Source of the DNA: DASXAI01 sp963728985
Lineage (GTDB): Bacteria > Actinomycetota > Acidimicrobiia > Acidimicrobiales > Ilumatobacteraceae
NCBI GenBank assembly: GCA_963728985.1
Contig: CAVSME010000002.1
Coordinates: forward strand, 261,669 to 325,668
Reading direction: 5' to 3'
DNA: 64,000 nt
Shown: positions 17,805-25,354 of the stretch, piece by piece
How positions within the stretch are numbered: the first letter of the stretch is position 1
How the letters are laid out: the number at the start of each line of letters is the position of its first letter
The notes under the pieces: model-generated
Databases searched by the model: none
Told to the model about the DNA's origin: nothing
What the model saw: only the letters and a program-made list of their open reading frames with translations
Program-made: the position numbers and the translations under genes

Positions 17805-18245
17805 ATGAGCCGCCCCGACCCTGAGCGCCTTGCTGTCTGGCGGTCGTTCCTCGAAGCCCATGCCGCCATCACCCAGACCCTGGCGGCCGAGCTGGAGGCC
17901 GAGCGGTCGTTGCCCCTCGGCTGGTACGACGTGCTGCTCACCCTGCACGAGGCGGGCGGGCGCCTGCGGATGCACGAGCTCGCCGGGCGCCTGCTCGTCA
18001 ACAAGAGCAGCCTCACCCGCCTCATCGATCGCATGACCGAGGCCGGCTACGTGGACCGGGAGCCCTGCCTGGAAGACGGCCGGGGCCAGTACGCCGTCCT
18101 CACCCGGGAAGGGCGCGAGACCCTGCGGCGCTCAGCGCCGACCCACCTGCGCGGCGTGCAAGAGCACTTCGCCCAGTACCTGACCGATTCCGACGTCGTG
18201 GCGCTGGCCCGGGTCTTCGGCAAGCTCGTCGGCGTCGAGCGCTGA
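17805..18245 (+). CDS. MarR-family transcriptional regulator
   Basis: A 146-residue winged-helix regulator. The recognition region is MHELAGRLLVNKSSLTRLIDRMTEAGYVDREP, followed by the wing CLEDGRGQYAVLTREGRETL. The N- and C-terminal helices form the dimer interface (SFLEAHAAITQTLAAELEAER; DVVALARVFGKLVG). Such proteins usually repress a nearby exporter or catabolic gene and release it on binding a phenolic ligand. The nearest gene is the small membrane protein 12 bp downstream. The target is unknown. Confidence 0.88.
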   Translation: MSRPDPERLAVWRSFLEAHAAITQTLAAELEAERSLPLGWYDVLLTLHEAGGRLRMHELAGRLLVNKSSLTRLIDRMTEAGYVDREPCLEDGRGQYAVLTREGRETLRRSAPTHLRGVQEHFAQYLTDSDVVALARVFGKLVGVER

Positions 18246-18257
18246 TCGGGGCCGGAC

Positions 18258-18518
18258 ATGGGGGCCGGCACGATGCTCAAGGTCATCGGGACCACGCTGC
18301 TGGCGGCCATCCCGTTGGCGCTGTCGATGTGGGCCCTGCTCGATGCCGCCCGGCGGCCCGAGTGGGCGTTCGCCCTGGCCCGGCGCAGCCGCACCGTCTG
18401 GGTGGCCTCCACCGGCATCGGCATCCTGTTCTGCGGGCCCGGCGTGGTCGTGGCCCTCTGGTACCTCGTCAAGGTGCGCCCCGGCGTGGCCGCCGCCGAG
18501 GCGGGCCGGATCACGTGA
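18258..18518 (+). CDS. Small two-helix membrane protein
   Basis: Eighty-six residues from the ATG at 18258, 12 bp after the MarR stop. Two membrane helices (VIGTTLLAAIPLALSMWALL and VWVASTGIGILFCGPGVVVALWYLV) flank a basic cytoplasmic loop (RRPEWAFALARRSRT). The profile resembles short actinobacterial PLDc_N/DUF2516-like membrane proteins, but I cannot name the family firmly. Its stop codon lies inside the CACGTGA edge of the intergenic repeat at 18512-18605. Confidence 0.65.
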   Translation: MGAGTMLKVIGTTLLAAIPLALSMWALLDAARRPEWAFALARRSRTVWVASTGIGILFCGPGVVVALWYLVKVRPGVAAAEAGRIT

Positions 18519-18605
18519 CTTTGGCCGGCCTTCGGCCGGCACCCGCTGTGCTTCGGACAATGCCACCAGCGTTCGCCCCTGCCGCCGCACTGCGGCGGCA
18601 CTCGG
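18512..18605 (-). repeat. Hairpin-rich intergenic repeat, copy A
   Basis: Begins CACGTGACTTTGGCCGGCC. It contains a hairpin with 7-8 bp arms (GCCGGCC/GGCCGGC around TTC), a middle CTGTGCTTCGGACAAT segment, and a second hairpin built on GCCGCCGCA/TGCGGCGGC. Reversed, it aligns with the copy at 23222-23308 over its whole length with scattered changes and shares its core with 20394-20478. It fills the gap between two convergent genes. Confidence 0.7.
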
Positions 18606-18615
18606 CCGCGCGTCA

Positions 18616-20373
18616 CTACGCGTACATCGCCGCGATCTCGGGCCCGTAGCGAGCGGCCACGCCCCGGCGCTTCAGCTTGAACGTCGGCGTGAGCACGTCG
18701 GAGTTCGGGAGCCACTCGTCGCCGACGATCACGAACTTCTTGATCTGGTACGCCCGGGTGAAGCGCTCGTTCACCTCGTCGATGGCGTGCTGGATCTCGG
18801 CGTGGACGGCGGGGCTGGCCGCCAGCTCGATCAGCGAGGCGCCGTCGTGGCCGTGGCTGGACGCCCACCGCGGCGCGTAGTCCGGATCGAGCGTGATGAT
18901 GGCGCCGGGGAAGCGCTGGCGATCGCCCACCACGCAGGCCTGGCCGATGAGGGGCACGGTGGCCAAGGCCGCCTCCAGGTTGGCCGGGCTCACGTTCTCG
19001 CCACCGGCGGTGATGATCAGCTCCTTCTTGCGGTCGACGATGCGCAGGTACCCGTCGCTGTCGAGCTCGCCGATGTCGCCGGTGTGCAGCCATCCGTCCT
19101 CGAGCGTGGCGGCGGTGGCGGCGGGGTCGTCGAGGTAGCCGGCGAACACGTTCGGGCCCCGGGCGAGCACCTCGTCGTCGTCGGCCAGGCGGATCTCGAC
19201 GCCGTCGAGCGCCGTGCCGACCGTCCCCGGCTTCGCCTCGCGCGGATCCCAGGTGAGCACGCCGGTCGACTCGCTCATCCCGTAGACCTCCGACAGCGGC
19301 ACCTTGATGGCGTGGAACCAGTCGATCAGCTCGGGCGAGATCGGCGCCGCCCCGGTGACGGCCAGCTTCACGTCCGACAGCCCGGTGAGGTCGCGCACGA
19401 CGGAGAACGCCACCGCGTCGAGGAAGTCCCAGGTGTCCGTCTGCTCCTTCGTCAGCGGGCCATGGCGTCCCGCCACGACCAGTTCGAGGGCGGCGGCGAT
19501 GCCGTCGTCGAGGGCCTTGGCCCGCGCGGGATCGGCCGAGGCGGCGGCGAGGACGCCCTGCTGCAGCTTCTCCCACACGCGAGGCACGCCGAACACGACG
19601 TTGGGCCGCACCGCCACGGTGAAGTCCCGGAACTTGAGCATGTCGTCGCACGGTGTGACCGTGGTGCCGAAGAGCAGGGCGGCGTAGTGCGACACGACCC
19701 GCTCGGCGATGTGGGCCATCGGCAGGTAGGAGACCATCCGCATCCCGGTCAGGGAGCCGACCCCGGCGCGCGCCACGACCGCGTCGGCCGTAGCGCACAC
19801 GTTGGCGTGGGTGATGGCCACGGCCTTCGGTGGGCCGGTGGTGCCCGACGTGAAGATGACCGTGGCGATGTCGTCGGGCTTCGTGCGGGTTGCCGCGGCG
19901 GCGAGGTCGAGCGGGTCGGCGGCGGCGATGTCGCCCCACGCCCGCGCTGATGAGTCGCCGCCCGTCTCGACGATCACGAGCTGGAGGCCGGGCGCCTGCT
20001 GGCGGGCCAGGCCGAACCGCTCGGCGAACCCTTGGTCCTCGACCACGGCCACGGTGGCGCCGGTGTGGCCCACGGCGTACGCCAGCTCCTCGGCCGAGGC
20101 GGTGTTGTAGACGGAGAAGGGCGTGGCGCCGAGGAACAGGGCGGCGGTGTCGGCCACGTGGAACTCGGCCCGGTTGCGCATCATCAGCACGACGCGCGAT
20201 CCGGATCCGACACCGAGCGACGCGAGGCCGGCGGCCGCAGCGGCGACGGCGTCGGCGAACTGGCGGTAGCTCCACTGGCGGCTGGCGTCGAACGGGTCGG
20301 TCAGCGCCATGACGTCCGCATGAGCAGCGACCGTGGCGAGGAACCGACCGGTCACCGTGTCCGAAGCACTCAT
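18616..20373 (-). CDS. Long-chain acyl-CoA synthetase (AMP-forming, FadD-type)
   Basis: A 585-residue adenylate-forming enzyme that activates a fatty or aryl acid with ATP and CoA. Motifs in order: VIFTSGTTGPPKAVAITH (AMP/P-loop), YLPMAHIAERV typical of long-chain synthetases, LSEVYGMSESTG, GWLHTGDIGELDSDGYLRIVDRKKELIITAGGENVSP, and the C-terminal lysine region LTPTFKLKRRGV. It most resembles the FadD15/FACL type with a long insertion before the YGMSE motif. It is divergent from a thiolase gene, so both probably serve fatty-acid use. Start at ATG 20371-20373. Confidence 0.92.
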   Translation of the reverse strand: MSASDTVTGRFLATVAAHADVMALTDPFDASRQWSYRQFADAVAAAAAGLASLGVGSGSRVVLMMRNRAEFHVADTAALFLGATPFSVYNTASAEELAYAVGHTGATVAVVEDQGFAERFGLARQQAPGLQLVIVETGGDSSARAWGDIAAADPLDLAAAATRTKPDDIATVIFTSGTTGPPKAVAITHANVCATADAVVARAGVGSLTGMRMVSYLPMAHIAERVVSHYAALLFGTTVTPCDDMLKFRDFTVAVRPNVVFGVPRVWEKLQQGVLAAASADPARAKALDDGIAAALELVVAGRHGPLTKEQTDTWDFLDAVAFSVVRDLTGLSDVKLAVTGAAPISPELIDWFHAIKVPLSEVYGMSESTGVLTWDPREAKPGTVGTALDGVEIRLADDDEVLARGPNVFAGYLDDPAATAATLEDGWLHTGDIGELDSDGYLRIVDRKKELIITAGGENVSPANLEAALATVPLIGQACVVGDRQRFPGAIITLDPDYAPRWASSHGHDGASLIELAASPAVHAEIQHAIDEVNERFTRAYQIKKFVIVGDEWLPNSDVLTPTFKLKRRGVAARYGPEIAAMYA

Positions 20374-20393
20374 GACGCGCGAACCGATCGGTT

Positions 20394-20478
20394 CGCCGGC
20401 GCCGCAGTGCGGCGGCGGGACGAGCGTCCGACGGATTGACCGAGCACAGCGAGACCGAGGCGAAGCCGAGGCATTGAC
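20394..20478 (+). repeat. Hairpin-rich intergenic repeat, copy B
   Basis: CCGGCGCCGCAGTGCGGCGG, then a spacer, then GATTGACCGAGCACAGCGAG and a second arm pair (CCGAGG/CCGAGG-like around CGAAG). The middle block matches ATTGTCCGAGCACAGCGAG of copy C almost exactly. The outer hairpin has a different sequence but the same layout. It sits in the divergent gap between the acyl-CoA synthetase and thiolase genes. Confidence 0.6.
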
Positions 20479-20555
20479 TCAGTGTCGCATGCGCGGGTTG
20501 TTGGCGGGGATGTCCGTCCGGCACACTTGACCCACCGGTCAAGCGAGGAGTGGTC

Positions 20556-21716
20556 ATGCCCAACGCCGTCATCGTCGATGCCATCCGCACCCCTCTCGGC
20601 AAGCGCAACGGGCGCCTGAAGGACTGGCACCCGGTGGACCTCGCCGCCGAGACGCTGAGCGCGCTCGTGCAGCGCACCGGCATCGATCCCGGGATCGTCG
20701 ACGACGTGGTCATGGGCTGCGTGATGCAGGTGGGTGAGCAGGGTGTGAACATCGCCCGCAATGCCGTCCTCGCCGCCGGCTGGCCCGAGACGGTGCCCGG
20801 CACCACGGTCGATCGCCAGTGCGGTTCGTCGCAGCAGGCGGCTCACTTCGCCGCCCAGGGCGTGATCGCCGGGGCCTACGACGTGGTCGTCGCCGCCGGT
20901 GTCGAGGTGATGTCGCGCGTGCCCATGGGCGCCTCGATGGTCGACGGCAAGTACGGCTTCCCGTTCGGTCCCAAGGTCGGTGCTCGCTACGAGTCCGTCG
21001 GCGGGCTGGTGCCGCAGGGCATCTCGGCCGAGCTGATCGCCGACAAGTGGGGCCTGACGCGCGAAGAGCTCGACGCCTTCGGCCTGCGCTCGCAGCAGTA
21101 CGCCGCCCGCGCCCGCGACGAGGGCCGCTTCGAGCGGGAGATCCTCCCGGTGCGCGATGCCGAGGGCAAGCTCATGACGGTCGACGAAGGCATCCGCGAG
21201 TCGACGCTCGAGAAGCTGGCCAGCCTCAAACCGTCGTTCAGGGAGGACGGCAAGGTCACGGCGGCCAACAGCTCACAGATCACCGACGGCTCGGCCGCTC
21301 TGCTCATCATGAGCGAGGAGAAGGCCAACCAGCTCGGCCTGCGTCCGCGTGCTCGATTCGTGGAGTTCGCGCTGGCCGCTGACGATCCCCGGCTCATGCT
21401 GACGGCGCCCATCCCCGCCACCGAGAAGGTGCTGAAGCGGGCGGGCATGACCCTCGAGCAGATGGACCTCGTGGAGATCAACGAGGCCTTCGCATCGGTC
21501 GTGCTGGCGTGGGCCAAGGAGTACCACCCCGACATGGAGAAGGTGAACGTCAACGGCGGCGCCATCGCCATCGGCCATCCGCTCGGCTGCTCGGGGGCCC
21601 GGCTCATGACCACGCTGCTGAACGAGCTCGAGCGCACGGGCGGCCGCTACGGCCTGCAGACCATGTGCGAGGGCGGCGGCATGGCCAACGCCACCATCAT
21701 CGAACGCCTGGGTTGA
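20556..21716 (+). CDS. Thiolase (acetyl-CoA acyltransferase)
   Basis: A 386-residue thiolase. Cys89 in TTVDRQCGSSQQAAH is the acyl-accepting nucleophile. NEAFASVVLAW and His341 in GGAIAIGHPLGCSGAR, and Cys371 in MCEGGGMANA, complete the active site. The ATG at 20556 has GAGGAG 6 nt upstream, better than the in-frame GTG at 20550. It cleaves 3-ketoacyl-CoA or condenses acetyl-CoA. Chain-length preference cannot be read from the sequence. Divergent from the acyl-CoA synthetase gene and probably part of beta-oxidation. Confidence 0.93.
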   Translation: MPNAVIVDAIRTPLGKRNGRLKDWHPVDLAAETLSALVQRTGIDPGIVDDVVMGCVMQVGEQGVNIARNAVLAAGWPETVPGTTVDRQCGSSQQAAHFAAQGVIAGAYDVVVAAGVEVMSRVPMGASMVDGKYGFPFGPKVGARYESVGGLVPQGISAELIADKWGLTREELDAFGLRSQQYAARARDEGRFEREILPVRDAEGKLMTVDEGIRESTLEKLASLKPSFREDGKVTAANSSQITDGSAALLIMSEEKANQLGLRPRARFVEFALAADDPRLMLTAPIPATEKVLKRAGMTLEQMDLVEINEAFASVVLAWAKEYHPDMEKVNVNGGAIAIGHPLGCSGARLMTTLLNELERTGGRYGLQTMCEGGGMANATIIERLG

Positions 21717-21739
21717 TCGGCCGTCAGTAGCCTGAAGGG

Positions 21740-21997
21740 GTGCTCGGCGCCATCATCGGAGTCCTCGTGGCGCTAGTCGTCGCGGGAATCGTCATCAAGG
21801 TCGGCGTCGCCTTCCTCCGGAGCCTCGGCACGCCGCTGCCGCCGCCCCCGCCGGCCGGCGAGATGCGCCGGGTGAACCTGCGCTACCGCTGCTCGATCTG
21901 CGGGGCCGAGCTCAAGATGACCCTGGCCACCGACGAGATGCCCGAGGCGCCGCGTCACTGCCAGGAGGACATGGACCTCATGACGCCGGTGGAGTGA
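21740..21997 (+). CDS. Membrane-anchored small zinc-ribbon-like protein
   Basis: GTG start at 21740, 23 bp after the thiolase stop. The 85-residue product has one N-terminal membrane helix (LGAIIGVLVALVVAGIVIKVGVAFL), a proline-rich linker (TPLPPPPPAGEMRR) and a small cytoplasmic domain with CSICGAELK and a later H-C pair (RHCQED), enough ligands for one zinc ion. No named family. Conserved small proteins of this layout are common in actinobacteria (general knowledge). Confidence 0.6.
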   Translation: MLGAIIGVLVALVVAGIVIKVGVAFLRSLGTPLPPPPPAGEMRRVNLRYRCSICGAELKMTLATDEMPEAPRHCQEDMDLMTPVE

Positions 21998-22083
21998 TCA
22001 GACCCTCATCCCCAGTCTGTGGAAAAACCTGTTCATAGTCACACGCGTGTAACTCGTCCGTCACCAGCTGGACCGGTGGCCGG

Positions 22084-22419
22084 CTACCGGTACTGCGTGG
22101 CCACGAAGATGCCGCCGAGGATCATCCCGAGACCCCCGAGCAGGTACCAGTTGGAGGCGGCGCCGGGCAGCAGCTCGAGGTAGTTCAAGACGATGCCGAT
22201 CGCTCCCACCAGGAGCAACGCGAACATCACGACGGGCACCCAAGGCGGGCTCTGCTTCACCGACCGCGGCGTGGGCGGGGTGTAGCGCGACGAGGGGGCC
22301 TGGGCCCGGTGCGGATGCCGGCTGCTCGTCACCGGCGGCGGTGCCGCGGTGGGCACCTCGCCGGGCTTGGTTCCTTTGGGCGTGACCCGCCCGCCCGCCT
22401 TGCGCTTGGGAGGTGCCAT
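22084..22419 (-). CDS. crgA: Cell division protein CrgA
   Basis: A 111-residue membrane protein. The N-terminal half is basic and Pro/Ser/Thr-rich (MAPPKRKAGGRVTPKGTKPG). The C-terminal half has two helices, WVPVVMFALLLVGAIGIVLNYL and NWYLLGGLGMILGGIFVAT, ending in TQYR, the layout of CrgA. CrgA helps recruit FtsI/FtsQ and septal peptidoglycan enzymes in actinobacteria. It lies next to pabA and the pknB cluster, as in mycobacteria. The start codon is only 6 bp from the pabA start on the other strand. A TACAGT box 9 nt upstream suggests a very short leader. Confidence 0.82.
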   Translation of the reverse strand: MAPPKRKAGGRVTPKGTKPGEVPTAAPPPVTSSRHPHRAQAPSSRYTPPTPRSVKQSPPWVPVVMFALLLVGAIGIVLNYLELLPGAASNWYLLGGLGMILGGIFVATQYR

Positions 22420-22425
22420 GGGCGC

Positions 22426-23064
22426 ATGACTGTAGTGGAGCCTGATCTCGTTCGACACGGCGCCGCCGCACCAGGCACCCTGGGAGCCGTGGGCCCGCGC
22501 GTGCTCGTCGTCGACAACTACGACAGCTTCGTCTACAACCTGGTGCAGTACCTCGGTGAGCTGGGGGCCGAGCCCGTCGTCCACCGCAACGACGCCATCA
22601 GCGTCGACGAGGCGCGCGACGTGCGGCCCGACGCGGTGCTGCTGTCCCCGGGCCCGGGACGCCCGGAGGACGCCGGCAACCTGCTGGCGCTGGTCGACGC
22701 CTTCGCCGGTCAGTGCCCGGTGCTCGGCGTGTGCCTCGGCCACCAGGCCATCGGCCAGGCGTTCGGCGCTGCCGTCGTGCTGGCGCCGGAGCTGATGCAC
22801 GGCAAGACGTCGCTCGTCGGCCACGACGGTGCCGGCGTGCTCGTCGGCCTCCCCGACCCGTTCGAGGCGACCCGCTACCACTCGCTCGTGGTGGCGCGCG
22901 ACGGGTTGCCCGAGGTGCTCGAGGTGACGGCGCAGACGGCCGACGGGACGATCATGGGCCTGCGCCACCGGGAGCTGGCCGTCGAGGGGGTGCAGTTCCA
23001 CCCCGAGTCGATCCTCACGGTCGGCGGCCACGACCTGCTGCGCAACTTCCTCGCCCAAGCCTGA
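22426..23064 (+). CDS. pabA: Glutamine amidotransferase subunit of aminodeoxychorismate/anthranilate synthase
   Basis: A class I glutamine amidotransferase of 212 residues if read from the ATG at 22426. The triad is Cys in PVLGVCLGHQAIG, and His-Glu in VQFHPESI. RVLVVDNYDSFVYNLVQYLG is the PabA/TrpG signature. An in-frame GTG at 22489 would start right before RVLVVDNYDSF, the usual start of the family, and would free 63 bp for a promoter. Either is possible. It delivers ammonia to chorismate for folate or tryptophan synthesis. The partner gene is not here. A trpG/pabA gene beside pknB is the known mycobacterial order. Confidence 0.88.
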   Translation: MTVVEPDLVRHGAAAPGTLGAVGPRVLVVDNYDSFVYNLVQYLGELGAEPVVHRNDAISVDEARDVRPDAVLLSPGPGRPEDAGNLLALVDAFAGQCPVLGVCLGHQAIGQAFGAAVVLAPELMHGKTSLVGHDGAGVLVGLPDPFEATRYHSLVVARDGLPEVLEVTAQTADGTIMGLRHRELAVEGVQFHPESILTVGGHDLLRNFLAQA

Positions 23065-23125
23065 CCCCGGCCCCCCCGCTGCCCGCCGCCGAAGCGCGCG
23101 CAGCGCGCGCGAAGCGCGCGCGCCG

Positions 23126-23189
23126 AAAGCGCGCAGCCTGAGCGCTTGCTACCGCTAGCGCGGTACGAAGTGTTCAGGCTGCGCGCTTT
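23126..23189. terminator. Large inverted repeat between convergent pabA and pknB
   Basis: A 16-bp perfect inverted repeat, AAAGCGCGCAGCCTGA at 23126-23141 and its complement at 23174-23189. The 32-nt loop holds a second stem (TACCGC/GCGGTA around TAGC, 23150-23165). Each strand ends in a short A/T run, so it could serve both genes as a two-way terminator. Confidence 0.55.
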
Positions 23190-23221
23190 GGGACGGTGGA
23201 TCGGGTGGCGAGCGGTCAGTG

Positions 23222-23308
23222 TGGCGCCGCAGTGCGGCGCCGGCGCAGGTGCTGGCGGGATTGTCCGAGCACAGCGAGTGCCGGCCGGAGGCCGGCCGAA
23301 ATCACGTG
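23222..23308 (+). repeat. Hairpin-rich intergenic repeat, copy C
   Basis: Runs from TGGCGCCGCAGTGCGGCGCC through ATTGTCCGAGCACAGCGAG and GCCGGCCGGAGGCCGGC to AATCACGTGG. It matches copy A (reversed) end to end. As with copy A, the stop codon of the neighbouring gene (pknB, TGA at 23302-23304) lies inside the conserved CACGTGA edge. Confidence 0.7.
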
Positions 23309-25299
23309 GTTGTCGTGGTGCGGGCGACCGTCGTGGTCGTCGTCGGCGGGAGCGTGGTCGTCGTCGGCGGCGCCGGCAGCTCCTTGCCCACGATGATCGA
23401 CACCGTCGATCCCTTGGCTGCCGGCGTACCCGGCGTGGGGCTCTGGCTGACGACCTTGCCCGCCTGCGGGGCCCCGAACGGCACGTCGACATCGGACTTC
23501 GACGCCAGGAAGCCTGCCGCCTGCAGCTGATCGCGCGCCTCGGATTCGCTGAGACCGGTCACCATCGGCACCCCGACCTGCGGTGGCCCGCTCGACACGA
23601 TGATCCTCACCGGGCTCCCCTTGGCCACGACCTGGCCGGCGGCGGGATCGGTGCGGATGACCGACCCGGCGTCGACCCGCTCGCTCGGCTCCTGGGCCTG
23701 CGTGACGGCCAGGCCGGCCGTCGAGAGCTGCGAGGTGGCCGTCACCACGTCCAAGTTGGTCACGTTGGGCACGGCGACCTGGCCGACGCCCTTCGAGACG
23801 GTCAGCTTGACCGTGCCGCCGGCGTCGACCTTGCCGGGCGGTGGGTCCTGGGCCAGCACCGTGCCCGCCGGCTGGTCGGACTCCTGCTCGGTGACCTGGC
23901 CGGTGAGCCCCAACGCCGCCAGCGTGGCCTGGGCCTGGGCGACCGGCTGCCCGACGAGGTTGGTGAGATCGACCTGGCCCTTGCCCTTGTTGAACGTGAG
24001 CTTGACCTGGCTGCCCGTGTCGACCTGCTGTCCCGCCGGCGGGTCCTGGGCGTACACGATGCCCACGGCCACGGCGTCGTTCTCCTGGGGATCCTCGACC
24101 ACGACGAGTCCTTGGGCCTGGGCGACCTGCTTGGCCTGGTCGATGGTCTGGTTCCGGAAGTCGAGCAGCGTCACCTGGGCGACGGAGCCGTCGTCCTTCA
24201 GCGCGTTGTAGAGCACGAAACCGCCGAGCGCGATCAGCAGGACCGCTAGCACCACACCGAGCACGTACCACCCGTTGCGGCGCGGCGGCTCCTCGTAGTA
24301 CCCGGGCTCGGTGGCCATCTGGGTACCGGCGGGTACCACGCGGGTGGGTTGCTGCGTCACCGCGCTGGTCGCTGCCACCGGCGATTGCACCGTGGTGCGC
24401 TGCACCGCCGGGCTGACCGTGGTGGCGGCGGCCGCCCCGGCGCCGGCCTGGGCGGCGACCGGCAGGCCGTCGTGGAACCGGCGCAGATCGACGCGCAGGT
24501 CGTCGGCCGACGGGTACCGCGACGTCGCGGCCTTGGCGAGGAGCTTCATCACGATGGCGTCGTACGCCGGTGGCACCGTGGGCGCGTAGGTCGACATCGG
24601 CGGCGGCGCGTCGTGCACCTGCTTGTAGGCGATGGCCACCGGGTTGTCGCCCTGGAACGGTGGCCGGCCCGCCACCATCTCGTACATCACGATGCCGAGG
24701 CTGTAGAGGTCGCTGCGGGGATCGGGGTTGCCACCCTGCGCCTGCTCGGGCGAGAAGTACGTGGCCGTGCCCATGACGGCGCCGGCCTGCGTGAGGTCTT
24801 GCTCCGTCGCCGCGTTCATGGCGCGGGCGATCCCGAAGTCGGCCACCTTCACCGCGCCGGTGCTCGACACGAGGATGTTGGCCGGCTTCACGTCACGATG
24901 GACCACACCGTTGCGATGGGCGAAGCCGAGGGCGGCGGCCACGTCGGACGCGATGTCGGCGGCCCGCTGGGGCAGGAGTGAGCCGTCGCTGCGCAGGATG
25001 TCGGCCACCGTGCGCCCGTTCACGTACTCCATCACCATGTAGTAGGTGCCGCCCTGGCGCCCGAAGTCGAAGACCCCGACGATGTTGGGATGGGTGAGGT
25101 TCGAGGCGGCCGTGGCCTCCCGCCGGAACCGCTCCACGAAGTTCGGGTCGGCGGCGTACTCCGGGAAGAGCACCTTCACGGCCACCGGACGATCGAGCAG
25201 CCGATCGCGAGCGAGGAAGACGTCGGCCATGCCGCCGCGGCCGATCCGGCTGTGGATCTCGTAGCGATCGTTGAAGACGGGGCGGTCGGGGTTGGTCAT
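23302..25299 (-). CDS. pknB: Serine/threonine protein kinase PknB with PASTA repeats
   Basis: A 665-residue membrane kinase. The kinase domain spans about 12-275: GRGGMADVF glycine loop, Lys42 (VAVKV), Asp136 in HRDVKPAN, Asp154 in DFG, and an activation loop ending GTATYFSPEQAQG. An Ala/Thr/Pro linker leads to one membrane helix (WYVLGVVLAVLLIALGGFVLY, about 345-370). Four extracellular PASTA domains follow, then a Thr-rich tail. PASTA domains sense lipid II or muropeptides. The kinase controls growth and division by phosphorylating FHA and wall proteins. It is the last gene of the cluster, 55 bp after pbpA. No separate pknA gene is present. Confidence 0.96.
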   Translation of the reverse strand: MTNPDRPVFNDRYEIHSRIGRGGMADVFLARDRLLDRPVAVKVLFPEYAADPNFVERFRREATAASNLTHPNIVGVFDFGRQGGTYYMVMEYVNGRTVADILRSDGSLLPQRAADIASDVAAALGFAHRNGVVHRDVKPANILVSSTGAVKVADFGIARAMNAATEQDLTQAGAVMGTATYFSPEQAQGGNPDPRSDLYSLGIVMYEMVAGRPPFQGDNPVAIAYKQVHDAPPPMSTYAPTVPPAYDAIVMKLLAKAATSRYPSADDLRVDLRRFHDGLPVAAQAGAGAAAATTVSPAVQRTTVQSPVAATSAVTQQPTRVVPAGTQMATEPGYYEEPPRRNGWYVLGVVLAVLLIALGGFVLYNALKDDGSVAQVTLLDFRNQTIDQAKQVAQAQGLVVVEDPQENDAVAVGIVYAQDPPAGQQVDTGSQVKLTFNKGKGQVDLTNLVGQPVAQAQATLAALGLTGQVTEQESDQPAGTVLAQDPPPGKVDAGGTVKLTVSKGVGQVAVPNVTNLDVVTATSQLSTAGLAVTQAQEPSERVDAGSVIRTDPAAGQVVAKGSPVRIIVSSGPPQVGVPMVTGLSESEARDQLQAAGFLASKSDVDVPFGAPQAGKVVSQSPTPGTPAAKGSTVSIIVGKELPAPPTTTTLPPTTTTTVARTTTTT

Positions 25300-25354
25300 G
25301 GCGAATCGGGCCAGCAGCCTACTGAGGGGCTCCCGCGCCGCTGGGGCAGGCCGC

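Noticed and set aside
22018..22026. TGTGGAAAA, whose complement fits a DnaA-box pattern (TTWTNCACA), near the pknB cluster.
   Set aside because: A single box, with no cluster, AT-rich stretch, dnaA or dnaN gene nearby. Not enough for an origin.
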